From contig NZ_JNLX01000149.1 of the NCBI RefSeq assembly GCF_000715495.1, positions 62,001-126,000 on the forward strand: a stretch of DNA of 64,000 nt, given 5' to 3'. Shown piece after piece: positions 1-8,017 of this stretch. A program made the translations under genes and the position numbers. The DNA is from Hymenobacter sp. IS2118 (GTDB taxonomy: Bacteria; Bacteroidota; Bacteroidia; Cytophagales; Hymenobacteraceae). Position 1 is the stretch's first letter; each line of letters begins with the position of its first letter. The notes under the pieces were generated by a model that saw only the letters and a list, made by a program, of their open reading frames with translations, ran no database searches and was not told the origin of the DNA.

Positions 1-629
1 AAGAGCAGCTGCTCGGACAGCGACACGTACACTTTACCGTCTTTGAGCTTCACCTGCAGGTCGCTGGAGTTGAAGCTGAGCAGGGCCTTGCTCACGCGGG
101 CGCGCAGGTCGTTCACGGCCTTGTCCTTGTCGGCCAGGGCTTTGGTGAGCTCCGTCAGGCGGGCTTCACGCCCCTGAAGGTCGGCGGCGAGACGGTCGTT
201 TTCGGCCTTGCTTTTTTGCAGCGACACGTCCAGCGCGCCCAGCTCGGCCTCGCGGCGGGCCAGGTCGCGGGCCACTTTGTTGTAGTCCGACGACTTGTTG
301 GCCAACTCCCGGTCGCTGTTTTTGAGCAGCTTGTCGTAGCTGCTGGTGAGGTCGTTGTAGAGGCCGCGGGTTTTGCGGTAAGCGGCCCCGGTTTCGGCCG
401 AGTCCGTGACGAGGCGTTTTTGGGTGAGGCGCAGCTGGGCCAGCTCATCGGTGGCTTTTTGCAGCTCGGCGGTGGCGCCGCGGTACTGGCGCTCGGCGGC
501 GGCTTTGCCGTCGGCATCGGCCTTCTGGCGGGCACTCAGGTCGTCGTATTTTTTGGCGGTTACGCAGCTATTGAGCAGGGGAGTGGCCAGCAACGAGAGC
601 GCCAATAAGGCGGGGGAGAGATTTTTCAC
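1..629 (-). CDS. OmpA-type coiled-coil lipoprotein, 3' end outside window
   Basis: Reading from a GTG at 629, the product begins with a lipoprotein signal (lipobox LLNSC, lipidated Cys at about residue 22), followed by roughly 165 residues rich in Ala, Glu, Lys, Arg and Leu with heptad spacing, i.e. a long coiled coil. The last residues in the window (VKLKDGKVYVSLSEQLL) look like the first strand of an OmpA C-terminal peptidoglycan-binding domain, which would continue beyond the edge. The likely role is tethering the outer membrane to peptidoglycan from the periplasm. GTG was chosen because no in-frame ATG precedes the signal peptide. The gene is divergent from accD. The family call is good; the specific role is inference. 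Confidence 0.75.
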   Translation of the reverse strand, partial: MKNLSPALLALSLLATPLLNSCVTAKKYDDLSARQKADADGKAAAERQYRGATAELQKATDELAQLRLTQKRLVTDSAETGAAYRKTRGLYNDLTSSYDKLLKNSDRELANKSSDYNKVARDLARREAELGALDVSLQKSKAENDRLAADLQGREARLTELTKALADKDKAVNDLRARVSKALLSFNSSDLQVKLKDGKVYVSLSEQLL

Positions 630-1115
630 GGGCGAAAGGCGAAACAAGCAGCAGCAGTGGCAGCCAGACTACCCGGCCGCATTTGGAAGGCCAAGGTAGC
701 GCCTGGCGCGCTGCCAGCGCCCCATTGAGTTCAATCCGCACGGCATTTCAGGCGCATTGGTCCACCTGGTAGCCCGCCGGAAAGTGCGCGAGCTATTCTT
801 TGTTGAGGGTGTTTCTCCTGCTTTTGAGCGGTTCTGGTTCTGCCATTGGCCGCATTTATTCGGGGCCGGCCTAATTCCGGGCTGCAACGCTATTCAGGGT
901 TCTTATTCCCGAAGGACGGGCCCTGTTCCGTGCCGTTCAGGGCGGGTGGTTGCAACCCAAAACCGTCGCGGCGTAGGGCCGTTTGGAGCAATTGGCGAGG
1001 CGCCGGCGCCGGGAGTGCGATAGGCTTGCGCTTCACAAGCCTGATAATCCCTTACTTTTGACCCTGCAATTGTAATTCTAACTACTAGCTCCCAGCTAAA
1101 AACCCCATTCCTAAT
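630..1115. other. divergent intergenic region, no gene seen
   Basis: This gap lies between the OmpA-type lipoprotein gene (minus) and accD (plus). I see no convincing coding sequence. It should carry both promoters; the only full match to the Bacteroidota -7 consensus is the accD one at 1053. A weaker minus-strand match (TACCTTGG, 691-698) could serve the lipoprotein gene. Confidence 0.6.
1053..1060 (+). promoter_or_regulatory. -7 promoter box of accD
   Basis: TACTTTTG matches the Bacteroidota sigma factor -7 consensus TAnnTTTG. A transcript starting just downstream would have a leader of about 50 bases. No clear -33 TTTG lies at the usual spacing. Confidence 0.55.
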
Positions 1116-2018
1116 ATGTCCTGGTTTAAGCGCGTAGAAAAGGGCATCGTCACCCCCACCGACCAAAAAAAGGAAACACCGGACGGCCTCTGGCACAAGT
1201 GTCCCGAGTGTAAGTCGGTGGTTACCATGGCCGAACATAAGCGCCTGTTGCACGTGTGCGGCCCCTGTGGCCACCACGACCGTATTGACGCCGCCGACTA
1301 TTTCGACTTTCTCTTCGATGGCGGCCACTTTACGGAGCTCGACGCCAACCTGACTTCGGGTGACCCGCTGCGTTTTATCGATACCAAAGAATACCCCAAG
1401 CGCCTGGTGGCCACCGAGCACAACACGGGCCTGAAAGACGCCGTGCGCACGGCTCACGGCGTGTCGGCTGGCCAGCCGCTGGTGGTGGCGGCCATGGATT
1501 TTAAGTTTATTGGCGGCTCGATGGGCTCGGTGGTGGGCGAAAAAATTGCCCGCGCTATCGACTACGCCCGCCAAACCCGCACGCCGTTTCTGATGATTTC
1601 GCGCTCCGGCGGCGCCCGCATGATGGAGGCCGGCTATTCGCTGATGCAGATGGCCAAAACGTCGGCTAAGCTGGCCCTGCTTTCGGAAGCCGGTGTGCCC
1701 TACGTGAGCTTGCTCACCGACCCCACTACGGGCGGTGTAACGGCCTCGTTTGCCATGCTGGGCGACTTCAACATCGCTGAGCCCGGCGCGCTGATTGGGT
1801 TCGCGGGCCCCCGCGTTATCAAGGAAACCATTGGCAAGGACCTGCCCAAAGGCTTCCAAAGCGCCGAGTTCGTGCTGGAGCACGGCTTCCTCGACTTCAT
1901 CGTGGACCGCCGCGAGCTGAAGCAGCGCCTGGCCGACCTGCTGGGCATGCTACAGCCCGTGCTAGCCGCTAGTCCGGCGCCTCGCGAAGCTCGTAGAACA
2001 TCCCAAAAAGCCCAATAA
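1116..2018 (+). CDS. accD: acetyl-CoA carboxylase carboxyltransferase subunit beta
   Basis: This is the beta half of the carboxyltransferase that moves a carboxyl group from biotin-carboxyl-carrier protein to acetyl-CoA, giving malonyl-CoA for fatty acid synthesis in the cytoplasm. The N-terminal zinc ribbon is visible as C29-x2-C32 and C48-x2-C51. The crotonase-like core follows, with the conserved glycine-rich stretches [12 protein letters not shown] and [10 protein letters not shown] around residues 130-175. The 300-residue length is normal. The gene stands alone, with its own -7 box at 1053 and a hairpin terminator at 2064; the accA partner is not in this window. Confidence 0.95.
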   Translation: MSWFKRVEKGIVTPTDQKKETPDGLWHKCPECKSVVTMAEHKRLLHVCGPCGHHDRIDAADYFDFLFDGGHFTELDANLTSGDPLRFIDTKEYPKRLVATEHNTGLKDAVRTAHGVSAGQPLVVAAMDFKFIGGSMGSVVGEKIARAIDYARQTRTPFLMISRSGGARMMEAGYSLMQMAKTSAKLALLSEAGVPYVSLLTDPTTGGVTASFAMLGDFNIAEPGALIGFAGPRVIKETIGKDLPKGFQSAEFVLEHGFLDFIVDRRELKQRLADLLGMLQPVLAASPAPREARRTSQKAQ

Positions 2019-2063
2019 AAGGCTGTTTTGAGGCACTTTTGCTTTCGGCATACTTATTGAAAG

Positions 2064-2092
2064 GCCCGTTTCCGTTACCGGAACGGGTTTTT
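2064..2092 (+). terminator. rho-independent terminator of accD
   Basis: CCCGTT(T)CCG and CGGAACGGG form a stem with one bulged T and a three-base loop, followed by five T. Confidence 0.7.
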
Positions 2093-2136
2093 CCCGTATA
2101 AGCCCAAAAATATAATCACCCATTTTCTTTTTCCCC

Positions 2137-2880
2137 ATGAACACCTCCAAATCCCTGCTTTCTGTGCTGATGGCCTTCGTGCTATTGTTCAGCTCCTGCG
2201 CCACCTCGCAGCCGACTGGCACGCAACCTGACCTTTCGACTAACAACGGCACCGGCGCACGCAAAACCGGCATGAGCAAAACGGCCAAAGGCGGCCTGAT
2301 TGGCGCCGGCGGTGGCGCAGTGGCCGGCGCTATCCTGGGCCGCGTAATTGGCGGTGGCAAAGGCACGGCTATTGGCGCCATCGTGGGTGCCGCTGCGGGC
2401 GGTGCCACCGGCGCCATTATCGGTCGCAAAATGGACAAAGCTGCCGAAGACCTGCAGCGCGACATGCAGAACGCCAAAGTTGAGCGCGTGGGCGAGGGCA
2501 TCAAAATCACTTTCGACTCGGGCATTTTGTTCGACACCAACTCGTCGAGCCTGCGCCCTGCTTCGCTGAGCGAAATTGATAAAATGGCCGCCGTACTGCA
2601 AAAATACCCCGACACCAACGTGCTCGTGGAAGGCCACACCGACGCCAGCGGCTCGGACGCCATCAACCAGCCCCTGTCGGAGCGCCGGGCCCAGGCCGTG
2701 GCCGGTGAGGCCATCGCCCAGGGCGTGGCTTCGAGCCGCGTGACCACTCAGGGCTACGGCTCGTCGCAGCCCATCGCCGACAACGCTTCGGCCGAAGGCA
2801 AGCAGGCCAACCGCCGCGTGGAAGTTGCCATCTACGCCAACGAAAAGATGAAGAAAGCTGCTGAAGACGGCCGCTTGTAA
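2137..2880 (+). CDS. OmpA-family lipoprotein with glycine-zipper segment
   Basis: A 247-residue outer-membrane lipoprotein. The signal peptide ends in the lipobox LFSSC (Cys21). Residues about 45-105 are Gly/Ala-rich with GxxxG spacing (glycine zipper, YmgG/17-kDa antigen type), likely a membrane-inserting or oligomerising segment. The C-terminal half is an OmpA domain: it starts at the FDSGILFDTNSSSL strand and contains GHTDASGS and ANRRVEV, the residues that bind peptidoglycan diaminopimelate. The role is probably cell-wall attachment or envelope stability. The next gene is a close paralogue with a different N-terminus. Followed by a strong terminator at 2944. Confidence 0.85.
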   Translation: MNTSKSLLSVLMAFVLLFSSCATSQPTGTQPDLSTNNGTGARKTGMSKTAKGGLIGAGGGAVAGAILGRVIGGGKGTAIGAIVGAAAGGATGAIIGRKMDKAAEDLQRDMQNAKVERVGEGIKITFDSGILFDTNSSSLRPASLSEIDKMAAVLQKYPDTNVLVEGHTDASGSDAINQPLSERRAQAVAGEAIAQGVASSRVTTQGYGSSQPIADNASAEGKQANRRVEVAIYANEKMKKAAEDGRL

Positions 2881-2943
2881 GCACCGATTCGTGGCAGGAC
2901 CGGCCGTTGCCTCGCAGCAAAGCCCGACCTGAAACGTTAAAAA

Positions 2944-2969
2944 GGCCGCCCGAACAGGCGGCCTTTTTT
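2944..2969 (+). terminator. rho-independent terminator
   Basis: Perfect 7-bp stem GGCCGCC/GGCGGCC with a six-base loop and a run of eight T. It ends the first OmpA-zipper gene, so the second is transcribed separately. Confidence 0.85.
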
Positions 2970-3125
2970 TTGGCAATTTTTTGACGGTCTATGTTTACAC
3001 GCGTGAGGGTTAAAGCTGAGCTAAACGAGTTTGGCAAGGTGGTTGCAAATGGCGTACTTGCCGGCCCGTTGCGCCTGCGGCGGGCTGTTGCCGGCCACTT
3101 ATTTTTTACGATTACTTCCTCACCC

Positions 3126-3845
3126 ATGAAATACTTCCGTTCGTCGTTCGCCTTCCTGCTGGCGCTGTTGCTGCTGGGGAACACCTTTGCGCAGGCCCAA
3201 ACTTCTACCGTATCCACGGAGCGCCCCAAGGGCACCATGAGCAAAACCCTGAAAGGCGGCCTGATTGGCGGCTTGGGTGGCGCGGTGGCCGGTGGGGTCG
3301 CCGGCCGGCTGATTGGCGGCAAGAAGGGCACGGCCAAAGGCGCCATCATCGGGGCGGCCGTGGGCGGTGCTGGCGGCGCGCTCATCGGTCGTCGCATGGA
3401 CAAGCAGGCCGCCGAGCTGCGCCGCGACCTGGAAGGCGCTACCGTGGAGCGCGTGGGCGAAGGCATCAAAATCACCTTCGCTTCGGGCATCTTGTTTGGT
3501 ACCAACTCGTCGAGCCTGACCAGCGCGGCGGCGGGCAACATTGACCAGCTGGCCGCTACCCTGAAGAAATACGCCGATACCAACGTGGTGGTAGAAGGCC
3601 ATACCGATGCCAGCGGTTCAAACGCCATCAACCAGCCGCTGTCGGAGCGCCGGGCCCAGGCCGTGGCCAACGAAATCACCTCGCAGGGCGTGGAAAGTGC
3701 CCGCATTACTTCCACCGGCTACGGCGCCACCATGCCCGTGGCCGACAATACCTCGGTTTCGGGCAAAGCGGCCAACCGTCGCGTAGAGGTAGCCATTTTC
3801 GCCAACGAAAAAATGCAGAAAGCCGCCAAGCGTGGCCAGCTGTAA
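3126..3845 (+). CDS. OmpA-family protein with glycine zipper, Sec-exported
   Basis: A 239-residue paralogue of the preceding gene with the same order: signal sequence, glycine zipper (about 40-95), OmpA peptidoglycan-binding domain with GHTDASGS and ANRRVEV. Here the N-terminus is a normal Sec signal peptide (MKYFRSSF...AQAQ) with no lipobox Cys, so this copy should be soluble or zipper-anchored rather than lipid-anchored. An upstream in-frame start exists at 2991, but the ATG at 3126 places the signal peptide first and was preferred. The pair looks like an old tandem duplication. Followed by a terminator. Confidence 0.85.
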   Translation: MKYFRSSFAFLLALLLLGNTFAQAQTSTVSTERPKGTMSKTLKGGLIGGLGGAVAGGVAGRLIGGKKGTAKGAIIGAAVGGAGGALIGRRMDKQAAELRRDLEGATVERVGEGIKITFASGILFGTNSSSLTSAAAGNIDQLAATLKKYADTNVVVEGHTDASGSNAINQPLSERRAQAVANEITSQGVESARITSTGYGATMPVADNTSVSGKAANRRVEVAIFANEKMQKAAKRGQL

Positions 3846-3883
3846 AAATCTGCTCGCCGTGCCTGGCACGGTGGCATCAATAG

Positions 3884-3919
3884 AAAACGGCGGTCCAGCT
3901 TCGGGCCGCCGTTTTTTTT
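3884..3919 (+). terminator. rho-independent terminator
   Basis: AAAACGGCGG (3884-3893) pairs with CCGCCGTTTT (3906-3915) and runs into a T tract. It separates the OmpA gene from the phosphatase gene. Confidence 0.85.
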
Positions 3920-3945
3920 GTGCGCCTGCTCTGAAGGAAGGAGCG

Positions 3946-3953
3946 TAGTTTTG
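3946..3953 (+). promoter_or_regulatory. -7 promoter box three bases before a start codon
   Basis: TAGTTTTG is an exact TAnnTTTG match. The phosphatase ATG begins at 3957, so a transcript initiating some 5-7 bases after the box would begin at or inside the start codon, i.e. be leaderless. Confidence 0.5.
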
Positions 3954-3956
3954 GGC

Positions 3957-5336
3957 ATGAAACTACTCTTTTTCGCAAAGTGTGTGCTGGTTGCCGTGCT
4001 GGTGCCGGGCGCCCTGTTGGCCCAGCCCCGCAAGGCCGCCCCGGCCCGGCCCAAACCCGTAGTTATGGCGTCGGCACTGCTGCGCTCGGGCCCCATGGTG
4101 GGCTATTCGGAGATGCGGGAGGTGGCGCTGTGGGTGCAAACCACGGGCCCCGCCACCGCACAGATTGAGTATTGGGACAAAGAGAAACCGGCGGTGAAGT
4201 GGCGCACGGCCCCCGTGGCCACCAAGGCGGCCAGTGCCCACACGGCCCACCTGCTGGCCGACCAGGTGCAGCCCGGCCGGCGCTACGCCTACGCCCTGTA
4301 CCTGAACGGCCAGCGCGTGGCCCGGCCCTACCCGTTGGAATTTCAAAGCCAGGCCCAGTGGCAGTGGCAGCAGGACCCACCCGATTTCAAATTTGCCATG
4401 GGCTCGTGCGTGTACATCAATGAAACGCCTTATGACCGGGCTGGCCCCGCATACGGTGGCGACTACGGCATCTTCACCAGCATTAATGCCCAGCAACCGG
4501 ACTTTATGCTCTGGATGGGCGACAATACCTACCTGCGCCCCGCCGACTGGAATACCCGGACCGGCATTTACCACCGTTACTCTCACTCGCGCGCTCTGCC
4601 CGAAATGCAGCCCCTGCTGGCGCGCACGCACAATTACGCCATCTGGGACGACCACGATTTCGGCCCCAACGACTCGGACCGCAGCTACGTTGGCAAGGCC
4701 ACCACGCTGGAGGCGTTCAAGGACTTCTGGGCCAACCCAAACTACGGCCAGGAAGCGGGCCAGGGCATCGGTGGCACGTTTGAGTGGGCCGACGTGCAGG
4801 TGTTTCTGCTCGATGACCGGTGGTTTCGGGCGCCCAATGGTTACAACCAGAAGGAGGGCGCCTACCTGGGGCCGGCGCAGCTGAACTGGCTGCTCGATGC
4901 CCTCACCGCCAGCCGGGCCACGTTTAAGCTTATTGCTGTGGGCGGGCAGGTGCTGAATCCGGCCAAAGTATTTGAGAACTACAGCAACTACGAGCAGGAG
5001 CGGGCCACGCTGCTGCAAGGCATCGCCGCCCGTAACATCAGCGGCGTGGTGTTTCTCGACGGTGACCGGCACTTCACGGAGCTCACCAAGCTGGAGCGCC
5101 CCGGCACGTACCCGCTCTACGATTTCACCTGCTCGCCCCTCACCAGCGGCGTGGCCACCAGCGCCGGCAACGAGGCCAATACCGGCCGGGTAGCGGGCAG
5201 CCTGGTACTGGAGCGCAACTTTGCCGTGGTGGCCGTGAGTGGCCCGCTGGCGGCCCGGCAGCTGCGGATTTCGGTGCTGAACAAGGCTGGCCAGCCGCTT
5301 TGGGAGCGCACCATCGCGGCGGCGGAGTTGAAGTGA
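3957..5336 (+). CDS. PhoD-like phosphatase (alkaline phosphatase D family)
   Basis: A 459-residue exported metallophosphatase, probably releasing phosphate from phosphodiesters or monoesters in the periplasm. A signal peptide (MKLLFFAK...LLAQ) is followed by a beta-sandwich PhoD N-terminal domain (about 35-135) and the catalytic domain. Metal-ligand motifs in order are GSC (about 148-151), WMGDNTY (about 185), WDDHDFGPND (about 229) and DGDRHF (about 367). The upstream frame stays open, but the ATG at 3957 directly precedes the signal peptide and lies just after a -7 box. Substrate is unknown; other members cleave teichoic acid or phospholipid, so 'alkaline phosphatase' should not be taken literally. 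Confidence 0.85.
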   Translation: MKLLFFAKCVLVAVLVPGALLAQPRKAAPARPKPVVMASALLRSGPMVGYSEMREVALWVQTTGPATAQIEYWDKEKPAVKWRTAPVATKAASAHTAHLLADQVQPGRRYAYALYLNGQRVARPYPLEFQSQAQWQWQQDPPDFKFAMGSCVYINETPYDRAGPAYGGDYGIFTSINAQQPDFMLWMGDNTYLRPADWNTRTGIYHRYSHSRALPEMQPLLARTHNYAIWDDHDFGPNDSDRSYVGKATTLEAFKDFWANPNYGQEAGQGIGGTFEWADVQVFLLDDRWFRAPNGYNQKEGAYLGPAQLNWLLDALTASRATFKLIAVGGQVLNPAKVFENYSNYEQERATLLQGIAARNISGVVFLDGDRHFTELTKLERPGTYPLYDFTCSPLTSGVATSAGNEANTGRVAGSLVLERNFAVVAVSGPLAARQLRISVLNKAGQPLWERTIAAAELK

Positions 5337-5363
5337 CAACCCCGCCGCGGCTTCGGTGGTACA

Positions 5364-6134
5364 ATGCCCATGCCTGCTACCTACGCCTCCCCGGCCGCCG
5401 AAAAGGCCCGCGCCGACCACGAAATTCTGAACGCCTTCTATGGGCCCGTGCCCAAGGCGCCCCGCCGCACGCCCATGCGCGAGCTGATTTCCACCGTGCT
5501 CTCGCACCGCACCACCCACGCCGACGAGGAGCTGGCCTACGACCGCATGCTGGCCGCTTTTGGCGACTGGCCGGGCGTGCTGGCCGCCCCCACGGCGGCC
5601 CTGGCTCAGGCCATCCGTACCACGCGCTGGCCCGATACCCAGGCGCCGCGCATTCAGGAGATTCTGCGGCGCATTGCGGCCGAAACCGGCGGAGCTTTCG
5701 AGTTGGACTTTTTGGCTGAGTGGCCGCTGGACCGCGCCATGACCTGGCTCATCGACATGCCCGGCATTGGCTTGAAAACGGCTTCGCTGCTGCTGCTTTT
5801 CAACTTTCGTAAGCCCGTGCTGCCCGTTGATGCGCACGTGCACCGGGTAGCGCAGCGGGTGGGCTTCCTGGGGCCCAAGGTGTCGGTCGAAAAAGCCCAC
5901 GCTGTGTTGCCGCCCCTGCTGCCCGCCGATGCCGAAGCGTTGTTCAACTTCCACAAGCACAACTACTGGCACGGCCAGCAAATCTGCTTCTTCCAGCGCC
6001 CCAACTGCCCGCGCTGCCCGCTAAAAGGATTCTGCAATTATTACCAGGAACACTACGGCGCCGCCACGGCCGAGGTCCTGGCCGCCACCCCCGCCCAATG
6101 GGACCCCGCCGCCTGGGGCCAGCTGCCGCATTAA
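5364..6134 (+). CDS. endonuclease III-family DNA glycosylase
   Basis: A 256-residue HhH-GPD protein of base-excision repair. The helix-hairpin-helix MPGIGLKTASLLLLF (about 132-146) carries the Lys expected of bifunctional glycosylase/AP lyases, and VDAHVHRV supplies the catalytic Asp. The C-terminal [4Fe-4S] loop is complete with the standard spacing C-x6-C-x2-C-x5-C (CFFQRPNCPRCPLKGFC). The sequence is not closest to classical Nth (for example THADEELAYDRM in place of TTD...N), so it may be a subfamily with another damage preference. It starts 27 bases after the phosphatase gene and may be co-transcribed with it. Confidence 0.85.
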   Translation: MPMPATYASPAAEKARADHEILNAFYGPVPKAPRRTPMRELISTVLSHRTTHADEELAYDRMLAAFGDWPGVLAAPTAALAQAIRTTRWPDTQAPRIQEILRRIAAETGGAFELDFLAEWPLDRAMTWLIDMPGIGLKTASLLLLFNFRKPVLPVDAHVHRVAQRVGFLGPKVSVEKAHAVLPPLLPADAEALFNFHKHNYWHGQQICFFQRPNCPRCPLKGFCNYYQEHYGAATAEVLAATPAQWDPAAWGQLPH

Positions 6135-6137
6135 GGT

Positions 6138-6243
6138 TTAGCTGTCAGCCTTTAGCTATTAGCTGTTAGCTTCGTTATAATCGCCAACCTTCGTTCCAAA
6201 GGGAAAAAAGCTAATGGCTAACAGCTATAGGCTATTAGCTTAA
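6138..6243. repeat. inverted pair of heptanucleotide arrays (TTAGCTN)
   Basis: Five contiguous 7-base units of consensus TTAGCTN occupy 6138-6172. Five units of the complementary type (AGCTNNN/GGCTANN) occupy 6209-6243. The arms can pair over about 35 bases, and the right arm ends five bases before the radical SAM start codon. Confidence 0.8.
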
Positions 6244-6248
6244 AAAAA

Positions 6249-7232
6249 ATGCGCCTCGTCAAGCATCCCGTCCTCTGTAATTACTACGTCACGTACCGCT
6301 GCAATGCGAAGTGCGCGTTTTGTGATATTTGGGAGAAACCCTCGCCCTATATCACGCTGGACGACGTGACGCAGAACTTGCGCGACCTGAAGCGCCTGGG
6401 CGTGTCGGTGCTTGACTTTACCGGCGGCGAACCGCTGCTGCACCGGCAGCTGCCCGAGTTTCTGGCCCTGGCCCGCCAGATGGGCTTCATCACCACCGTC
6501 ACCACCAACGGCCTGCTTTACCCCAAAAACGCGGAAAAGCTGCGCGGGCTGGTCGATATGCTGCACTTTTCGCTCGACTCGGCCGACCGCGACACCCACG
6601 ACCTGGGCCGGGGCGTGGCCTGCTACGATTTCGTGCTCGAAAGCATCCGCGTGGCCAAGGAGTTGGGCGAGCGGCCGGACATCCTTTTCACCGTGTTCCG
6701 CAAAAACCTGGCGGACCTGGAGGCCGTGTACCGCGACATCACCCAGCCCAACAACCTGGTCCTCATCCTGAACCCAGCCTTCGAGTACGGCGATGTGGAA
6801 ACCGGCGAGCAGCTCACGCCCGAGGAGCTGGACTACCTCTCCGCTTTCGGCAAGCGGAAGGGCGTGTACCTCAACGAAGCCTTCATTCAGCTGCGGCGCG
6901 ACGGCGGCAACCACGTGGCCGCGCCGGTGTGCCGGGCCGCCAGCACCACGCTGGTCATCTCGCCCAGCAACGAGCTGGTGCTGCCCTGCTATCACTTGGG
7001 CGAGCAGAAATTCCCCATCGAAGGCAAGTTGTTTGACCTCTACAATGCGCCCGAAACTCAGCGCCTGGCTGCCCTGGAAGGCCGCCTGCCCGCCTGCGAG
7101 GGCTGCACCATCAACTGCTACATGCAGCCCAGCTTCGCCGTCGAAACCAGCAAGTACTTCTGGCAAGCCCTGCCCAGTACGCTGAAATACAACTGGGAAA
7201 AAGGCACGTGGAAACGATTGCTTGTGCGGTAA
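6249..7232 (+). CDS. radical SAM protein with SPASM-like C-terminus
   Basis: A 327-residue radical S-adenosylmethionine enzyme. The cluster-binding motif C18-x3-C22-x2-C25 (CNAKCAFC) is followed by the SAM-binding FTGGEPLL (about 56-63). The C-terminal third has further cysteines (PVCRAA, LPCYHL, CEGCTINC) that resemble a SPASM/twitch auxiliary-cluster domain as in peptide-modifying or cofactor maturases. No small peptide substrate gene is adjacent, so the substrate is unknown. The last codons and the stop lie inside the left arm of a 24-bp palindrome, so the C-terminal residues may have been altered by repeat insertion. Confidence 0.8.
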   Translation: MRLVKHPVLCNYYVTYRCNAKCAFCDIWEKPSPYITLDDVTQNLRDLKRLGVSVLDFTGGEPLLHRQLPEFLALARQMGFITTVTTNGLLYPKNAEKLRGLVDMLHFSLDSADRDTHDLGRGVACYDFVLESIRVAKELGERPDILFTVFRKNLADLEAVYRDITQPNNLVLILNPAFEYGDVETGEQLTPEELDYLSAFGKRKGVYLNEAFIQLRRDGGNHVAAPVCRAASTTLVISPSNELVLPCYHLGEQKFPIEGKLFDLYNAPETQRLAALEGRLPACEGCTINCYMQPSFAVETSKYFWQALPSTLKYNWEKGTWKRLLVR

Positions 7233-7294
7233 GCTTTAGCTTGCCGTATTATTATCATTGCCAAAAAAACACGGCAAGCTAAAGCTTACCGCAC
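7224..7294. repeat. 24-bp perfect inverted repeat overlapping a stop codon
   Basis: Left arm 7224-7247 and right arm 7271-7294 are exact reverse complements with a 23-base spacer. The left arm contains the last codons and stop of the radical SAM gene; the right arm ends five bases before the ATG at 7300. It could fold as a hairpin between the two cistrons. Confidence 0.9.
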
Positions 7295-7299
7295 TACTC

Positions 7300-7824
7300 A
7301 TGCCCGCTCTCATTCTTCCCGTTCACGGCATTTCGCCCACCATTCCGGCCGACTGCTTTGTTGCCGATAACGCCACGATTGTGGGCGATGTCGTGCTCGG
7401 CTCGAAATGCACGGTCTGGTTCACGGCCGTGATTCGCGGCGACGTGCACCGCATCCGCATCGGTGACGAAACCAACGTGCAGGACGGCGCGGTGCTGCAC
7501 TGCACCTACCAGCAAGCGCCGCTCACTATCGGCAGCCGCGTGAGCATCGGGCACCGGGCGCTGGTGCACGGCTGCACCGTAGAAGACGACGTGCTCATCG
7601 GAATGGGCGCCATTGTGATGGACCACGCCGTGGTGGGCACGGGCTGCATCATCGCGGCCGGAGCCGTGGTGCTGGAGAATTTTGTGTGCGAGCCGGGTTT
7701 CTTGTACGCCGGCGTGCCCGCCCGCAAAATCAAGCCCGTGACGGAGGCCCAGCGGGAAGGATTGCAGCGCACCGCCGCCAATTACCAGACCTACGCCAGC
7801 TGGTTTCGGCCAGAAATCAGCTAA
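7300..7824 (+). CDS. gamma carbonic anhydrase-like hexapeptide protein
   Basis: A 174-residue left-handed beta-helix protein of the YrdA/PaaY/gamma-carbonic-anhydrase group, expected to be a trimer with a metal site between subunits. Repeated hexapeptides with small or aliphatic residues run through residues 10-140. The three candidate zinc histidines lie in GDVHRIRIG and in GHRALVHGC, where two are five residues apart as in the family. An upstream frame is open from 7258, but those codons lie in the palindrome, so the ATG at 7300 is preferred. Whether it hydrates CO2 cannot be told; many homologues have no measured activity. Confidence 0.85.
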   Translation: MPALILPVHGISPTIPADCFVADNATIVGDVVLGSKCTVWFTAVIRGDVHRIRIGDETNVQDGAVLHCTYQQAPLTIGSRVSIGHRALVHGCTVEDDVLIGMGAIVMDHAVVGTGCIIAAGAVVLENFVCEPGFLYAGVPARKIKPVTEAQREGLQRTAANYQTYASWFRPEIS

Positions 7825-8017
7825 TTGAAATGTCCTTTTATTGTCTTTAAAATAAGAAAAGAACCGTTGAATTTCAATTGGTTACACAAATTACATTTTA
7901 TGCGGGCGGCCAATATAATGTCGAATAAATCGAAAATATGATTGGTGAAATCTGGCGGATGAGGTGTACTTGCTGACCCAATCACACAGGTGCCGGTTCA
8001 GCACTCCCTCCGTCATT

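Noticed and set aside
3963-5981. 672-codon open frame on the minus strand across the phosphatase and endonuclease genes
   Set aside because: It is antisense to two well-supported genes; long antisense frames are expected at this GC content, and its composition (Gly/Ala/Arg/His/Val-rich, no domain) is that of a shadow.
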